NCBI GenBank assembly: GCA_001769035.1
Contig: MENF01000161.1
Location: forward strand, 1 to 55,994
Direction: 5' to 3'
Length of the DNA stretch: 55,994 nucleotides
Origin: Bacteroidetes bacterium GWA2_32_17
GTDB lineage: Bacteria > Bacteroidota > Bacteroidia > Bacteroidales > GWA2-32-17
Shown here: positions 34,699 through 43,500 of the stretch, piece by piece
Numbering within the stretch: the stretch's first letter is position 1
Layout: every line of letters starts with the position of its first letter
Position numbers and translations under genes: made by a program
The notes under the pieces: generated by a model
Seen by the model: the letters and a program-made list of their open reading frames with translations, nothing else
Databases searched by the model: none
Told to the model about the DNA's origin: nothing

Positions 34699-35673
34699 TT
34701 ATTTTATATAAACTTCTAAAACTTTTGCATTTTTAATAGGCTGCAATGTTAGTTCTTTTAATTCAGCAGGGATTAAAATTGTTTCGCCAATTTTTAGTGT
34801 TTCAATTTTTTCGTTATAACAAATTGAAACATTTCCTTCTAAACACATATAAATAACAAATGAATCAATATTGTTGTAATCTTTTTGTAATGGTTTATCT
34901 AATTCAATTATATTTGTTGTAAAATATTCGCATTCAACAACATTAGAGCTAACATTTTTATTTGCTTTATAATTTTCACGTGGGTTTTTACAATGTTCGA
35001 AATTTATTGCACCCAAAGCAAGTTCGGTATGTAATTCGCGTGAGTTTCCTTGAGCATCGAGTCTATCCCAATCGTAAATTCTATAAGTAACGTCAGATGT
35101 CTGCTGAATCTCGGCTAACAAAATGCCTGAGCCAATAGCATGTACTCTACCAGCTGGAATAAAAAACACATTACCCGATTTAACTTTTTCAACATTTAAA
35201 ATGTTTTTTAAAGTTTTATCTTCGAGATGCTTTAAATATATTTCTTTGTTAATTGTTTTGTTAAAACCAGAAATAAGCTCTGCTCCTTCATCAGCCTGAA
35301 TAATATACCACATTTCAGTTTTACCAAAAGCATGATGTCTTTCTACTGCTAATTTATCATCAGGATGAACTTGAATTGATAAAACATCATTTGCATCAAT
35401 AAATTTGATTAATAATGGAAATTCTATTCCGAATTTTTCGTAAACTTTTTCGCCTAATAAATCGGACATGTAAATTTCAATAATTTCTGATAAAGTATTT
35501 CCTTCAAGAAACCCATTTGCTACAACCGACACATCACCTTCAACGCCTGACAATTCCCACGACTCGCCACAATTTGGTAAAGCACCAAAATCTTTATTTA
35601 AAATAGTTTTTAATTTGTTACCACCCCAAATTTTGTCTTTATATATGGGTTTAAATTTTAACGGATACAACAT
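34699..35673 (-). CDS. manA: Mannose-6-phosphate isomerase, class I
   Basis: The 324-residue cupin enzyme interconverts mannose 6-phosphate and fructose 6-phosphate. The metal-binding IQVHPDD and GKTEMWYIIQADEGAELI segments are present, then FFIPAGRVHAIGSGILLAEIQQ and YRIYDWDR, all typical of the short class I enzymes. It is the first gene of a manA-engB pair. Products would feed mannose or GDP-sugar synthesis together with the phosphohexomutase at 40815. The 151 bases between it and the toxin-like gene show no recognisable signal. Confidence 0.93.
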   Translation of the reverse strand: MLYPLKFKPIYKDKIWGGNKLKTILNKDFGALPNCGESWELSGVEGDVSVVANGFLEGNTLSEIIEIYMSDLLGEKVYEKFGIEFPLLIKFIDANDVLSIQVHPDDKLAVERHHAFGKTEMWYIIQADEGAELISGFNKTINKEIYLKHLEDKTLKNILNVEKVKSGNVFFIPAGRVHAIGSGILLAEIQQTSDVTYRIYDWDRLDAQGNSRELHTELALGAINFEHCKNPRENYKANKNVSSNVVECEYFTTNIIELDKPLQKDYNNIDSFVIYMCLEGNVSICYNEKIETLKIGETILIPAELKELTLQPIKNAKVLEVYIK

Positions 35674-35824
35674 TTTTGATTTAGGATTAAGGATTTACGA
35701 TTCAAATTAATAATTTAAGAAAAATATTAATCGGAAAAATTAAAGAACTATAATGATATTAATGAATTTCCTTTTAAACCTCTTATATGTGAACCTGAAA
35801 CATGATTATTTGTAATGTATTTTA

Positions 35825-36097
35825 TCAAATAAATATTATTTTTAATTGAAAAAATATAAACCATGTTGTACGTTTATTTGGTTTGTAAAAAATATAAAAC
35901 AAATTTTTACCATATCTGTTAAAATATTTGGGTGCAACTTTTTTTGATTTTACAAAAATATTATTTTCAATATAGTTAATAATTTCAGAAACATATTCAT
36001 CTGAAGTTTCAAAAAAAGAAAAATATTCTTTATTAAATAAAATATTTACTAATTCAAATAAATATTCTTCAACTTCAGGTTCGTAAATAACTTTCAT
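35825..36097 (-). CDS. Putative type II toxin, RelE/ParE-like
   Basis: The 90-residue product has the helix-helix-beta plan of RelE/ParE toxins: EPEVEEYLFELVNILFNKEY, ISEIINYIENNI-like helices, then PKYFNRYGKNLFYIFYKPNK and strands TTWFIFFQLK. The match is by overall shape and a YFNRYGKNLFYIFY core, not by a decisive motif. The start overlaps the stop of the upstream 76-codon gene as ATGA, as in many toxin-antitoxin pairs. If correct, it would be an mRNA interferase or gyrase toxin. A non-toxic small protein remains possible. Confidence 0.5.
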   Translation of the reverse strand: MKVIYEPEVEEYLFELVNILFNKEYFSFFETSDEYVSEIINYIENNIFVKSKKVAPKYFNRYGKNLFYIFYKPNKRTTWFIFFQLKIIFI

Positions 36098-36324
36098 TTA
36101 TTAAATAATTTTTTTAACCGGGGACGTAATCTGTTCATTAATTCTTCACCTGTAATTCCGCGTTTACAACCCTCTTCGAACTCTTTATCAAACTCACTTT
36201 CCTCGATTGCTCCTACTTTATGTAATAGTTCAATTGCCTCAGGATGTTTTTTTAAATTAAAACGCGCATAAGCCAAATGACCTTTTCTGTCTTTTTCAAT
36301 TTGAATACCTGCAATTCGTGTCAT
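36094..36324 (-). CDS. Putative antitoxin of the adjacent RelE/ParE-like toxin
   Basis: The 76-residue product begins MTRIAGIQIEKDRKGHLAYA, a strand-rich opening, followed by RFNLKKHPEAIELLHKVGAI and a charged helical C-terminus (GEELMNRLRPRLKKLFNK). Small size, charge pattern, position directly upstream and ATGA overlap fit an antitoxin. No specific family could be confirmed. A TATATTTG box lies 26 bases upstream. Confidence 0.5.
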   Translation of the reverse strand: MTRIAGIQIEKDRKGHLAYARFNLKKHPEAIELLHKVGAIEESEFDKEFEEGCKRGITGEELMNRLRPRLKKLFNK

Positions 36325-36349
36325 AATTATTGTGTTTTTGTTTCCGGTA

Positions 36350-36357
36350 CAAATATA
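36350..36357 (-). promoter_or_regulatory. Candidate -7 box for toxin-antitoxin pair
   Basis: TATATTTG on the minus strand matches TAnnTTTG, 26 bases before the ATG of the antitoxin-like gene. Confidence 0.4.
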
Positions 36358-36425
36358 GGAATAAATTCGCTTAAAAACGAAAATTTTAAGCTCAAATTTT
36401 CGTAATTTTTTTTATCAACCCAATA

Positions 36426-36622
36426 GGTGGGGTGAATTAAATCTATTTTTTGTTTCCCCCTACTTTTTCTTACTCACCACCTTTAAATTCCCCCTCTCTA
36501 CGTATAGAGAGGGGGCAGGGGGTGAGTCAAATAAGGACGAAATCAGATTTTTTCATTATTTCCTAACTCATTAATAATCACTAATTTTAAAAATATAAAT
36601 TTTACAGATTAAACACCCCACC
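36426..36622. mobile_element. MITE-like element with CAATA target duplication
   Basis: GGTGGGGTG (36426-36434) and CACCCCACC (36614-36622) are perfect inverted ends, with the pairing continuing imperfectly inward (AATTAAATC with GATTAAA). CAATA occurs directly outside both ends. Within it, 36472-36527 is a strong hairpin: ACTCACC with GGTGAGT outside, and CCCCTCTCTA with TAGAGAGGGG inside. It fills most of the gap between the antitoxin and the Dabb gene. Confidence 0.65.
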
Positions 36623-36655
36623 CAATAGGGCATTTAAATTTCAATAATTTACGAT

Positions 36656-36958
36656 TTAAACGAAATAATCAACTGAAGATTTTGCAACTGAATATAGTTT
36701 ATTAAATTCAATAAGTTTTTGATGTGCAGGGTGGTTTTTATAAGTTTCCAAATCTTGTAAATTTTTAAAATCAACCGTTAACACAATATCATACGACCAT
36801 GGTAAATCAACAATATTAATTCCAACTTCTAATTTTATAATTTCAGTAATTTGAGTTTTTAAGCTTTCGATTTTAGCTTTTAAAATTTCAGCAGCTTTTT
36901 GATGTTCAGTATTACTTGCAAATTCTTTTAATTTGAACATTATTATATGACGTAACAT
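36656..36958 (-). CDS. Dabb-family stress-responsive alpha/beta-barrel protein
   Basis: The 100-residue product starts MLRHIIMFKLKEF and includes SYDIVLTVDFKNLQDLETYK followed by HPAHQKLIEF, the strand-helix pattern of Dabb dimeric ferredoxin-like barrels. These small proteins are often of unknown substrate. It is last in an operon with the LytTR regulator, 13 bases downstream of it, and its relation to signalling is not known. Confidence 0.88.
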   Translation of the reverse strand: MLRHIIMFKLKEFASNTEHQKAAEILKAKIESLKTQITEIIKLEVGINIVDLPWSYDIVLTVDFKNLQDLETYKNHPAHQKLIEFNKLYSVAKSSVDYFV

Positions 36959-36971
36959 AATAGTGGTTTTA

Positions 36972-37721
36972 TTAAAGGTTTATTGCAGTTTTTAAAAGTT
37001 TATATCCCGAGCTGCTTATTTTAATTTTTTCGTTATTGTTAAGAACTGCAATGTGACTGTCTTTATCGTAGTATTCTACCCTTTGAATTGTCTCAACATT
37101 TAATATATAAGTTCTGTGAATTCTAATAAATTTTGATGTATTAAGATGAGTTTCAAAATACTTCATAGTTTTTTCTTTCAAAAAATTACCTGCTTTGGTA
37201 TGTAATTTTACATAGTCGCCATCTGCCTCAAAATAATAAATATCTTCAACAGGAATTACCTGAATTTTTGAACCGGAACGAACAGCTATCCTTTCCATTT
37301 TAATATAGCCAGGTTCCAATGCATTAATCGCAGAATTAATTATAGGTTGTGTATTTTGATTTTGAGAAATTTTTTCAATAGCTTTTTTTACAGCATTAGC
37401 AAAACGATCTGAACTAAACGGTTTCAATAAATAATCAATTGCATTAGCTTCAAAAGCTTTAACTGCATATTGATTAAATGCTGTAGTAAAGATAATTGCA
37501 GGTTTATGTTCCAATAATTCTAAAATTTCTAATCCTGTAAGTTTTGGCATTTGAATATCAAGAAAAACCAAATGTGGTTTAATATCATTTATTGCTTTTA
37601 AGCCACTAAATCCATCTGAAAATGTTCCTATAATTGAAATTTCAGGAAACGATTTTAAATAATGCAACAATAATTCAGTTGCAGGTTTTTCATCTTCAAT
37701 AATAATCGCTTTTATATCCAT
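36972..37721 (-). CDS. LytTR-family response regulator
   Basis: The 249-residue product has a receiver domain (residues 1-120) with the acidic pair in IIIEDEKPA, phospho-acceptor Asp55 in VFLDIQMP and Lys in YLLKPF. A LytTR DNA-binding domain follows at about 145-245 (YYFEADGDYVKLHTKAGNFL, RIHRTYILNVETI). It pairs with the LytS-type kinase whose stop is 4 bases upstream. An in-frame ATG ten codons earlier overlaps the kinase gene; 37721 gives the canonical start MDIKAIIIED. Targets are unknown. Confidence 0.94.
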   Translation of the reverse strand: MDIKAIIIEDEKPATELLLHYLKSFPEISIIGTFSDGFSGLKAINDIKPHLVFLDIQMPKLTGLEILELLEHKPAIIFTTAFNQYAVKAFEANAIDYLLKPFSSDRFANAVKKAIEKISQNQNTQPIINSAINALEPGYIKMERIAVRSGSKIQVIPVEDIYYFEADGDYVKLHTKAGNFLKEKTMKYFETHLNTSKFIRIHRTYILNVETIQRVEYYDKDSHIAVLNNNEKIKISSSGYKLLKTAINL

Positions 37722-37725
37722 ATTA

Positions 37726-38775
37726 TTAGTTTTGAGGTATCTGCAATTCAACAGTAAATGTATTATTTTCTTTATAAATTTTTAATAAATTATTTTGTTG
37801 AAACATTAGTTTTAACCTTTCGCTAATATTTTTAATTCCCATCCCGGTACCTTCTCTTGATTTAGCTTCTGGCTCAAAATTATTTATTATTTTAATTTTA
37901 AGTACTCCTTTTTCTGAAACACAATTTGTGTTAATTATAATTTCTTCTGTGCTTTCATATACACCATGCTTTACTGCATTTTCATATAGTGGTTGCAAAA
38001 TCATTGCTGGAACAAGTTTCTCAAGACAATTATCTGAAATATTAAATTTGTGTTGTAATTTGTTACCAAATCTAATTTGTTCAATTTCCAGGTATCGTTT
38101 GGCATTTTCAATTTCTTTTTTCAATGAAACAAAACTACCAGAATCTTGTGAAATGGAGTATCTTAAAAAATCAGAAAGTTTTATAATCATTTCCTGAGCT
38201 TTTATTGGATTAGTTATAGTTAAGGAGCTAATAGAATTTAGAGAGTTAAATAAAAAATGAGGATTTATCTGTGATTTTAATAAGTCTAATTCTGTGGTTC
38301 TGATGATTTCGTTTAATCGTGCTTCGTTTAAAGAACGTTCTTGCAAGTCGTTATAATAATTTATAATGTAATAGATTAAAATTAGAATTGAGTAATAAAA
38401 TATTCCACTAATAACCCTCCAGGGTATTGCTGTAGAAAGAAATTTATCGTATTGCAAATTATTTCCAGTGAATAATGAGAGAATAAAATCGCCAAGTGAT
38501 ATCCATATTAAAAGAAGTAATGTAGCTGAAGTAACATGAGTAATAATACCATTTAACATAGGTGATTTATTGTAGCGAGAATAAGCAACAATATACCATA
38601 ATGACAATCCAAAAAGAGCAAATAATATATTGAAAATCAATCCGTCAATTATAGAAAAAGTAATGAGGATATTATAAAAAAACGATAAAACAGCTACATG
38701 GATAGCTGTTACCATTATCCATGCACCTGCATATAAAATAAAATGTTGAATACTTTTAAAAAAGGGATGGTTCAT
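37726..38775 (-). CDS. LytS/YehU-type sensor histidine kinase
   Basis: The 349-residue product has several membrane segments in the first 150 residues (about 15-37, 42-62, 78-100, 118-140) and then the His_kinase domain with SQINPHFLFNSLNSI, His173 being the phospho-acceptor. The GHKL ATPase has PLYENAVKHG as N box and GTGMGIKNISERL as G box. There is no large sensory loop, so it probably senses through the membrane or through the LiaF-like neighbour 10 bases upstream. It phosphorylates the LytTR regulator encoded next. Confidence 0.93.
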   Translation of the reverse strand: MNHPFFKSIQHFILYAGAWIMVTAIHVAVLSFFYNILITFSIIDGLIFNILFALFGLSLWYIVAYSRYNKSPMLNGIITHVTSATLLLLIWISLGDFILSLFTGNNLQYDKFLSTAIPWRVISGIFYYSILILIYYIINYYNDLQERSLNEARLNEIIRTTELDLLKSQINPHFLFNSLNSISSLTITNPIKAQEMIIKLSDFLRYSISQDSGSFVSLKKEIENAKRYLEIEQIRFGNKLQHKFNISDNCLEKLVPAMILQPLYENAVKHGVYESTEEIIINTNCVSEKGVLKIKIINNFEPEAKSREGTGMGIKNISERLKLMFQQNNLLKIYKENNTFTVELQIPQN

Positions 38776-38785
38776 TTGTTATTAA

Positions 38786-39481
38786 TTACGACTTTATTTC
38801 TCCACCGCCAAAAACAACACTTCCTTTAATTATAAGTGTTTTGCTATTATCAATCTGCTGACTACTGGCTCCAAATCTTTTATCTGAAAAGGCACCCATA
38901 ATAGAAGAAACCTGAATCTGTACTCTCCAGTTTGAAGGAACAATTATTTCAACTCCACCAAATACACACGCAATATCAAGATAATTTTCCTGATCAGAGA
39001 GTGTTGTTCGGGTAAGGTCAATTTTTGAACCTGCAAAAACATTAGATATTTTTCCACCTTTAAAATTACATTGCTGAATAACTCTGTTACTGCTTCCAAA
39101 AACATTAGATTCGTCAATTACTCCTTCTTCTAATTTACTTCCCGATTTGATATGACCACGATGTGTAAATGAATTAAATAAAGTGCGTTTTAAAATAATT
39201 ACAACTCCAATCATAATGAGTAATAACGGCCAAAATAGATGAATGAAATTAAAATGGAATTCAATTAATCTGGGAAGAAAAAAGAAAGTTCCAATTGAAG
39301 TTAAAATAACTCCTGCCCAAAATGAAGAACGTTCGAAAAAATTTGCTAATCCAAGTGCAATTAATAATACTGGCCAGGTAAATATTAAATGTTTATAAGC
39401 AGGGTCAAGTATGCCTGTATTAAAACCAAGTAACAATAATCCAGCAGTTAAAATTATAAATCCGATAATAATCTTTTTCAT
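38786..39481 (-). CDS. LiaF/DUF5668-like membrane protein with cell-wall-active-antibiotic-response fold
   Basis: The 231-residue product has four hydrophobic helices in residues 1-115 (IIIGFIILTAGLLLLGF, FTWPVLLIALGLANFF, WAGVILTSIGTFFFL, LFWPLLLIMIGVVII). A soluble beta-helix-like domain follows (ESNVFGSSNRVI, KISNVFAGSKIDL, CVFGGVEIIVPSNWRV). This arrangement is that of LiaF/VraT-like sensors, which act with LytS-type kinases. It is the first gene of the operon with the kinase and regulator. A -7 box at 39498 lies between this ATG and two in-frame upstream ATGs, supporting 39481. Confidence 0.85.
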   Translation of the reverse strand: MKKIIIGFIILTAGLLLLGFNTGILDPAYKHLIFTWPVLLIALGLANFFERSSFWAGVILTSIGTFFFLPRLIEFHFNFIHLFWPLLLIMIGVVIILKRTLFNSFTHRGHIKSGSKLEEGVIDESNVFGSSNRVIQQCNFKGGKISNVFAGSKIDLTRTTLSDQENYLDIACVFGGVEIIVPSNWRVQIQVSSIMGAFSDKRFGASSQQIDNSKTLIIKGSVVFGGGEIKS

Positions 39482-39497
39482 GCGTTTTTGTTTTGAA

Positions 39498-39505
39498 CAA
39501 AAATA
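39498..39505 (-). promoter_or_regulatory. Candidate -7 box for LiaF-LytS-LytTR operon
   Basis: TATTTTTG on the minus strand matches TAnnTTTG, 17 bases before the ATG at 39481. It would make the longer in-frame starts untranscribed. Confidence 0.4.
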
Positions 39506-39704
39506 AGTTGTTGTTTCCATAAATTTAAATTTTTTATTGATTTTATTTAATGAGACAAACTTACAATCGTTTAAAAAGCTACAAAAGATAAAATCTTTAA
39601 ACAAAAACTTTTTCACGATAAACAAAGGAAAAAAGGAGTTTAATTCATTAAAATATAATTTAGAATAGACTTAAAAAAATCTTTATTAAAAAGTAAGATA
39701 AAAT

Positions 39705-39737
39705 AAAAAAACCGTCTGAAAAATTCAAACGGTTTTT
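39705..39737 (-). terminator. Intrinsic terminator after the outer-membrane protein gene
   Basis: AAACCGT and ACGGTTT form the base of a hairpin extended by a TTTGAA/TTCA pairing. On the minus strand it is followed by a T-run. It lies 23 bases beyond the stop of the gene at 39760. Confidence 0.8.
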
Positions 39738-39759
39738 CTCTTGTTAAAAAACTGATGTA

Positions 39760-40581
39760 TTAAAAAGAGAAAGAAAGTCCTGCTGACCAGGGATAAACCT
39801 CTGGACCTTCGTTACTCTTGAGAAGGGAAGACAAACTATAGTTTACAAACACTGAAACTCCATTGTAACCTAAACGACCAGTTAATGCATAAGTAATTGG
39901 TGATAAATGAAAATCTTCGCGTTGCTTTTCTTTATTTTCGTTTCCATTAATATCAAAAACTTGTTTTGTGTGTGTGCCTATTCTTAAGCCGCCAATAATA
40001 CCGCCGGATAAATGAACAATATCTTCATGTCCGTTAACGGGCAATTGAAATTCGAGTAACAATGGAATTGTTAAATATGTAACAACCATTTTATTTTTTT
40101 GAAATTTTAATACAGTATCAGTGTAAGATGTTAATTTAGCAGAATCACCAATTAAACTAATATTTTTATCGAATCTATAATTGTTAAATTGCAAACCAGC
40201 ACCAGTAACTAATCCAATATGTTTTTTAATTATACCAATATTAAATTCTGCAAAATTTAAACTGAAAGTCCACGACTTTGCCTGATTTAAGTTTAAAAAC
40301 TGGTCGGTACTATTAAGCGAAAACGAATTATTATTATTTAAAAATCCGTTTAAGCCAATGTCAAATCCACCCCAATGCCCATCAAATTTATTCTTTTCGC
40401 AAGAATCGTTATCGTCTGAATTAATTGTATCACCATTTTCAATTTTTACCAATGCATCTTTATCAGAAATAATAATAATGGTGCTTTTACCTATCTTAAA
40501 AGTTGTTGTGTCCTTTTTTTCCTGAGCAAATAGCGTAGAAATAAAAAGAACTGCTGCTAAAATTACTGTAAGCTTTTTCAT
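39760..40581 (-). CDS. Outer-membrane beta-barrel protein (PorT-like fold)
   Basis: The 273-residue product has a signal peptide (about 1-20, MKKLTVILAAVLFISTLFAQ), a periplasmic N-terminal stretch rich in Asp and Lys, then strands beginning HWGGFDIGLNGFLN and a terminal GLSFSF with C-terminal Phe. Size and pattern match PorT/OmpA-like small barrels of Bacteroidota. The specific role is unknown. An ATG ten codons upstream adds a lysine-rich stretch before the signal peptide and is less likely. It ends 23 bases before an intrinsic terminator and is probably monocistronic. The 233-base gap to the phosphohexomutase holds nothing clear. Confidence 0.8.
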   Translation of the reverse strand: MKKLTVILAAVLFISTLFAQEKKDTTTFKIGKSTIIIISDKDALVKIENGDTINSDDNDSCEKNKFDGHWGGFDIGLNGFLNNNNSFSLNSTDQFLNLNQAKSWTFSLNFAEFNIGIIKKHIGLVTGAGLQFNNYRFDKNISLIGDSAKLTSYTDTVLKFQKNKMVVTYLTIPLLLEFQLPVNGHEDIVHLSGGIIGGLRIGTHTKQVFDINGNENKEKQREDFHLSPITYALTGRLGYNGVSVFVNYSLSSLLKSNEGPEVYPWSAGLSFSF

Positions 40582-40814
40582 TTTTTTTAAATTTAATTTT
40601 TTGTTCTTCAATTTTGTTGTATGACGAAATGGTTTTTAAAAAAGTTACAAAAAAATAAATATAGCCCTAAGAAATTTCAATCACATATTGTTAGCCCATG
40701 ATGTCAGGATGAGTAACAAGTTATATTTCGAGAACCTCATAATAGCTGATTTTTTTTATGAATTCTAATTTCAACAGTCGTTGATTTTGAATAAAACACT
40801 GAAATGTACAGACT

Positions 40815-42227
40815 CTATTTGAAAGTTTCAACAGCTTTTAAAGCTTCATCAAGAAATAGTTTTACTCGTTCTACAGAAGATGCTTCGGCATATATGCGAA
40901 GTAGGGGTTCGGTTCCCGAAGGACGAATCATGAGCCATTCGTTTTCATTAATAAAATATTTATAACCGTCGAGAGTTTCAACACGTTGCACTTTTAATTC
41001 GCCAAATTGTTTAAACGAATTGTTTTTACACGCCTGAATTACATCTTTTTTAAGTTTTTCTTCTATTCTTAAATCGTTTCGGCTGTAAAAGAATGTTCCG
41101 GTAATATTATAAACTTCATTAATTATTTGCGAAATGTTTTTATTTGTTTCATTCATAAATTGCCATATTGTTAATCCCATCCATATACCATCGCGTTCGG
41201 GAATATGACCTTTGCAGGTAATTCCACCGGATTCTTCGCCTCCAACCAAAACATCATCGTGTAACATTACTTTACAAATATCTTTAAATCCAATATGTAC
41301 ACGTTGTACAGGAATGTTATATTTTTTGCAAAGTTTTTCAATTTTAACAGAACTCGAAAATCCTGTAACAACCTTTCCTTTAAGTTTTTTATATTCGGTA
41401 AGATAATATATAAGTATTAAAATTATGAGGTGCGAGTTTATATAATTTCCATTGTTATCGTAAAGTGCAATGCGGTCGGCATCGCCATCAACAGCAAGTC
41501 CGCAATCAATATTACCACTATCAGAAATAAAGTTGCTTAATTCTAATAAATTTTTATGCAATGGTTCAGGCGGAACTCCATTAAATGAAGGGTTATTTTC
41601 GCAATGTAAAAGTGCTATATCGGGAAAGAGTTTTCTCATAACATTTTGCCCGGCACCATACATCGCATCGAAAGCAAAATTAAATTTTGATTTGCGAAGT
41701 GCTTCAATATCAAAATTATTGTAAACATGTTTAATGTATAATTCTTCTAAATCAACTTCTTTAATAAATCCTGTTTTAATAAAATCTTCGAATTTTAATG
41801 AATCTAAAATAAGTCCATGTTCTTCATGAATAATTGTTTCAATTTCTTTTGTGCTATCTTCTAAAAGCGGTCCGCCATATTCGCCTTTTAATTTATACCC
41901 GTTGTAATCGGGAGGATTGTGACTTGCAGTAATCATAACACCAATTTGTGCAAATTGTTTTACAACTGCCAGCGATACAGCAGGTGTAGAAACCTGACAA
42001 TCAGATATTAAAACTTTTATTTCGTACTTAGCCAATACTTTAGCAACAGTTTGAGCAAACATTTTTCCTCCAAAACGAAAATCGTAACCAATTACTGCGG
42101 TAGGATTTTTATATTTTTGATTAAGCCATGCAGCAACTGCAACGCTAACACGAGCAACATTATCTTCGGTAAAATCTTTAGCAATAATTGCTCTCCAGCC
42201 GTCGGTTCCAAATTTTATTTTTGTCAT
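40815..42227 (-). CDS. Phosphoglucomutase/phosphomannomutase family protein
   Basis: The 470-residue product has the four family domains: FGTDGWRAIIAKDF at the N-terminus, the phosphoserine loop ITASHNPPDYNGYK, the metal loop AVDGDADRIAL, the sugar-binding GGEESGGI and the C-terminal phosphate site IRPSGTEPLLRIYAE. It interconverts a hexose 1- and 6-phosphate. Whether glucose or mannose is preferred cannot be decided by eye. It belongs functionally with manA. Confidence 0.93.
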   Translation of the reverse strand: MTKIKFGTDGWRAIIAKDFTEDNVARVSVAVAAWLNQKYKNPTAVIGYDFRFGGKMFAQTVAKVLAKYEIKVLISDCQVSTPAVSLAVVKQFAQIGVMITASHNPPDYNGYKLKGEYGGPLLEDSTKEIETIIHEEHGLILDSLKFEDFIKTGFIKEVDLEELYIKHVYNNFDIEALRKSKFNFAFDAMYGAGQNVMRKLFPDIALLHCENNPSFNGVPPEPLHKNLLELSNFISDSGNIDCGLAVDGDADRIALYDNNGNYINSHLIILILIYYLTEYKKLKGKVVTGFSSSVKIEKLCKKYNIPVQRVHIGFKDICKVMLHDDVLVGGEESGGITCKGHIPERDGIWMGLTIWQFMNETNKNISQIINEVYNITGTFFYSRNDLRIEEKLKKDVIQACKNNSFKQFGELKVQRVETLDGYKYFINENEWLMIRPSGTEPLLRIYAEASSVERVKLFLDEALKAVETFK

Positions 42228-42351
42228 AATTATATTTTTTATTCTCTACAAAACGCTTTCTCACAAATCAGATTATTTGTTATTTAACAATATTTGTTGT
42301 TAATTGTTTATTGTTTTATTTCTTACTGTTAACTTCTAACTTTGTTCTTTG

Positions 42352-43413
42352 TCATTTTATATTTCGTTTATTTAATGCGTTTTGATATTTTGCAGCATTT
42401 TTCAGATGTTCGGCTCCGGTTTTTGCAAAATTATGATAACCCGAAAAATCTTCTTTTGCACAAAAATAAATATAAGGATGTTTTTTATAATTTAAAACTG
42501 CATCTATAGATTTTTGCCATGGGATACAAATTGGTCCAGGTGGCAATCCTTCACGCAAATATGTGTTATAAGGCGAATCGTATTCGAGATGTTTTTTTAA
42601 AACACGCCGTATTGTAAAGTCTCCAACTGCAAAAATTACTGTTGGGTCGGCTTGTAGTCTCATTCCTTTATGTAAACGATTAACATAAACTCCTGCAATA
42701 ACAGGCATCTCATCAGCTTTGTACGTTTCCTGCTGAACAATTGATGCTAATATTGAAACTTCGGTTTGTGTCATTCGAGCGTCATTTGCCTGTTGTTGTC
42801 TTTCGTTAGTCCAAAATGTTTTATATTCTTTTGCCATTCGCGAAAAAAAATCTTCGGCAGATGTATTCCAATAAAATTCGTAAGTGTTTGGTATAAACAA
42901 CACAAGAATATTTTCTTTATTAAACCCATATTCGTTCGAAAATGAATTGCTATTAAGCAAATCCATTACAGAACAGGAATCGGCTTCGAGATTGTTTCCT
43001 ATTTTTTGTGCTAACTCTTCTTTAGTACGAAAACCACGAATAACAATATTTACAGGTTCTTGTTTGCCGGCTCTTAAAAGATTAATAAGTTCATTGTTGC
43101 TCATTTTGTTATTAAGCTTGTATTTTCCTGGTTTTATATGATTAGTGTAGTTTTTTTGCTCGGCAAGCCATTCAAAAGATGAGAAGTCTAACAAAATACC
43201 ATTTTCGGATAATATTTTTAACAAATCGTTGAAATTTGAGCCAGTTGGAATATATAAATATATTTTGCTATTTGTTGTTTTTATATTAGGATAGTATATT
43301 TTTTTATAGTAAGAATAGCCAGTTATTCCACCAACTATAAGCAATAACAAAAAAACACTTAAAACTATTTTAAGTATAAAACGCTTTTTCGATTTTTTCT
43401 TTTTCTTTGCCAT
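42352..43413 (-). CDS. mltG: Endolytic murein transglycosylase MltG
   Basis: The 353-residue product has a basic cytoplasmic start (KKKKKSKKRF), one membrane helix at about residues 12-32, a LysM-like region, and the YceG catalytic domain. NTYEFYWNTSAEDFFSRM, LASIVQQETYKADEMPVIAG with the conserved Glu, VYVNRLHKGMRLQADPTVIF and YNTYLREGLPPGPICIPW are family signatures. MltG cleaves nascent glycan strands and sets their length. It is monocistronic, 124 bases from the phosphohexomutase. Confidence 0.95.
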   Translation of the reverse strand: MAKKKKKSKKRFILKIVLSVFLLLLIVGGITGYSYYKKIYYPNIKTTNSKIYLYIPTGSNFNDLLKILSENGILLDFSSFEWLAEQKNYTNHIKPGKYKLNNKMSNNELINLLRAGKQEPVNIVIRGFRTKEELAQKIGNNLEADSCSVMDLLNSNSFSNEYGFNKENILVLFIPNTYEFYWNTSAEDFFSRMAKEYKTFWTNERQQQANDARMTQTEVSILASIVQQETYKADEMPVIAGVYVNRLHKGMRLQADPTVIFAVGDFTIRRVLKKHLEYDSPYNTYLREGLPPGPICIPWQKSIDAVLNYKKHPYIYFCAKEDFSGYHNFAKTGAEHLKNAAKYQNALNKRNIK

Positions 43414-43500
43414 AAAAAATGAATTGCAAAGATAAGATGTTTTCCTTTTTTTAATGATATTATTTTAGTCAATTATTAACTTGATTTTTGTGATTTTTAT

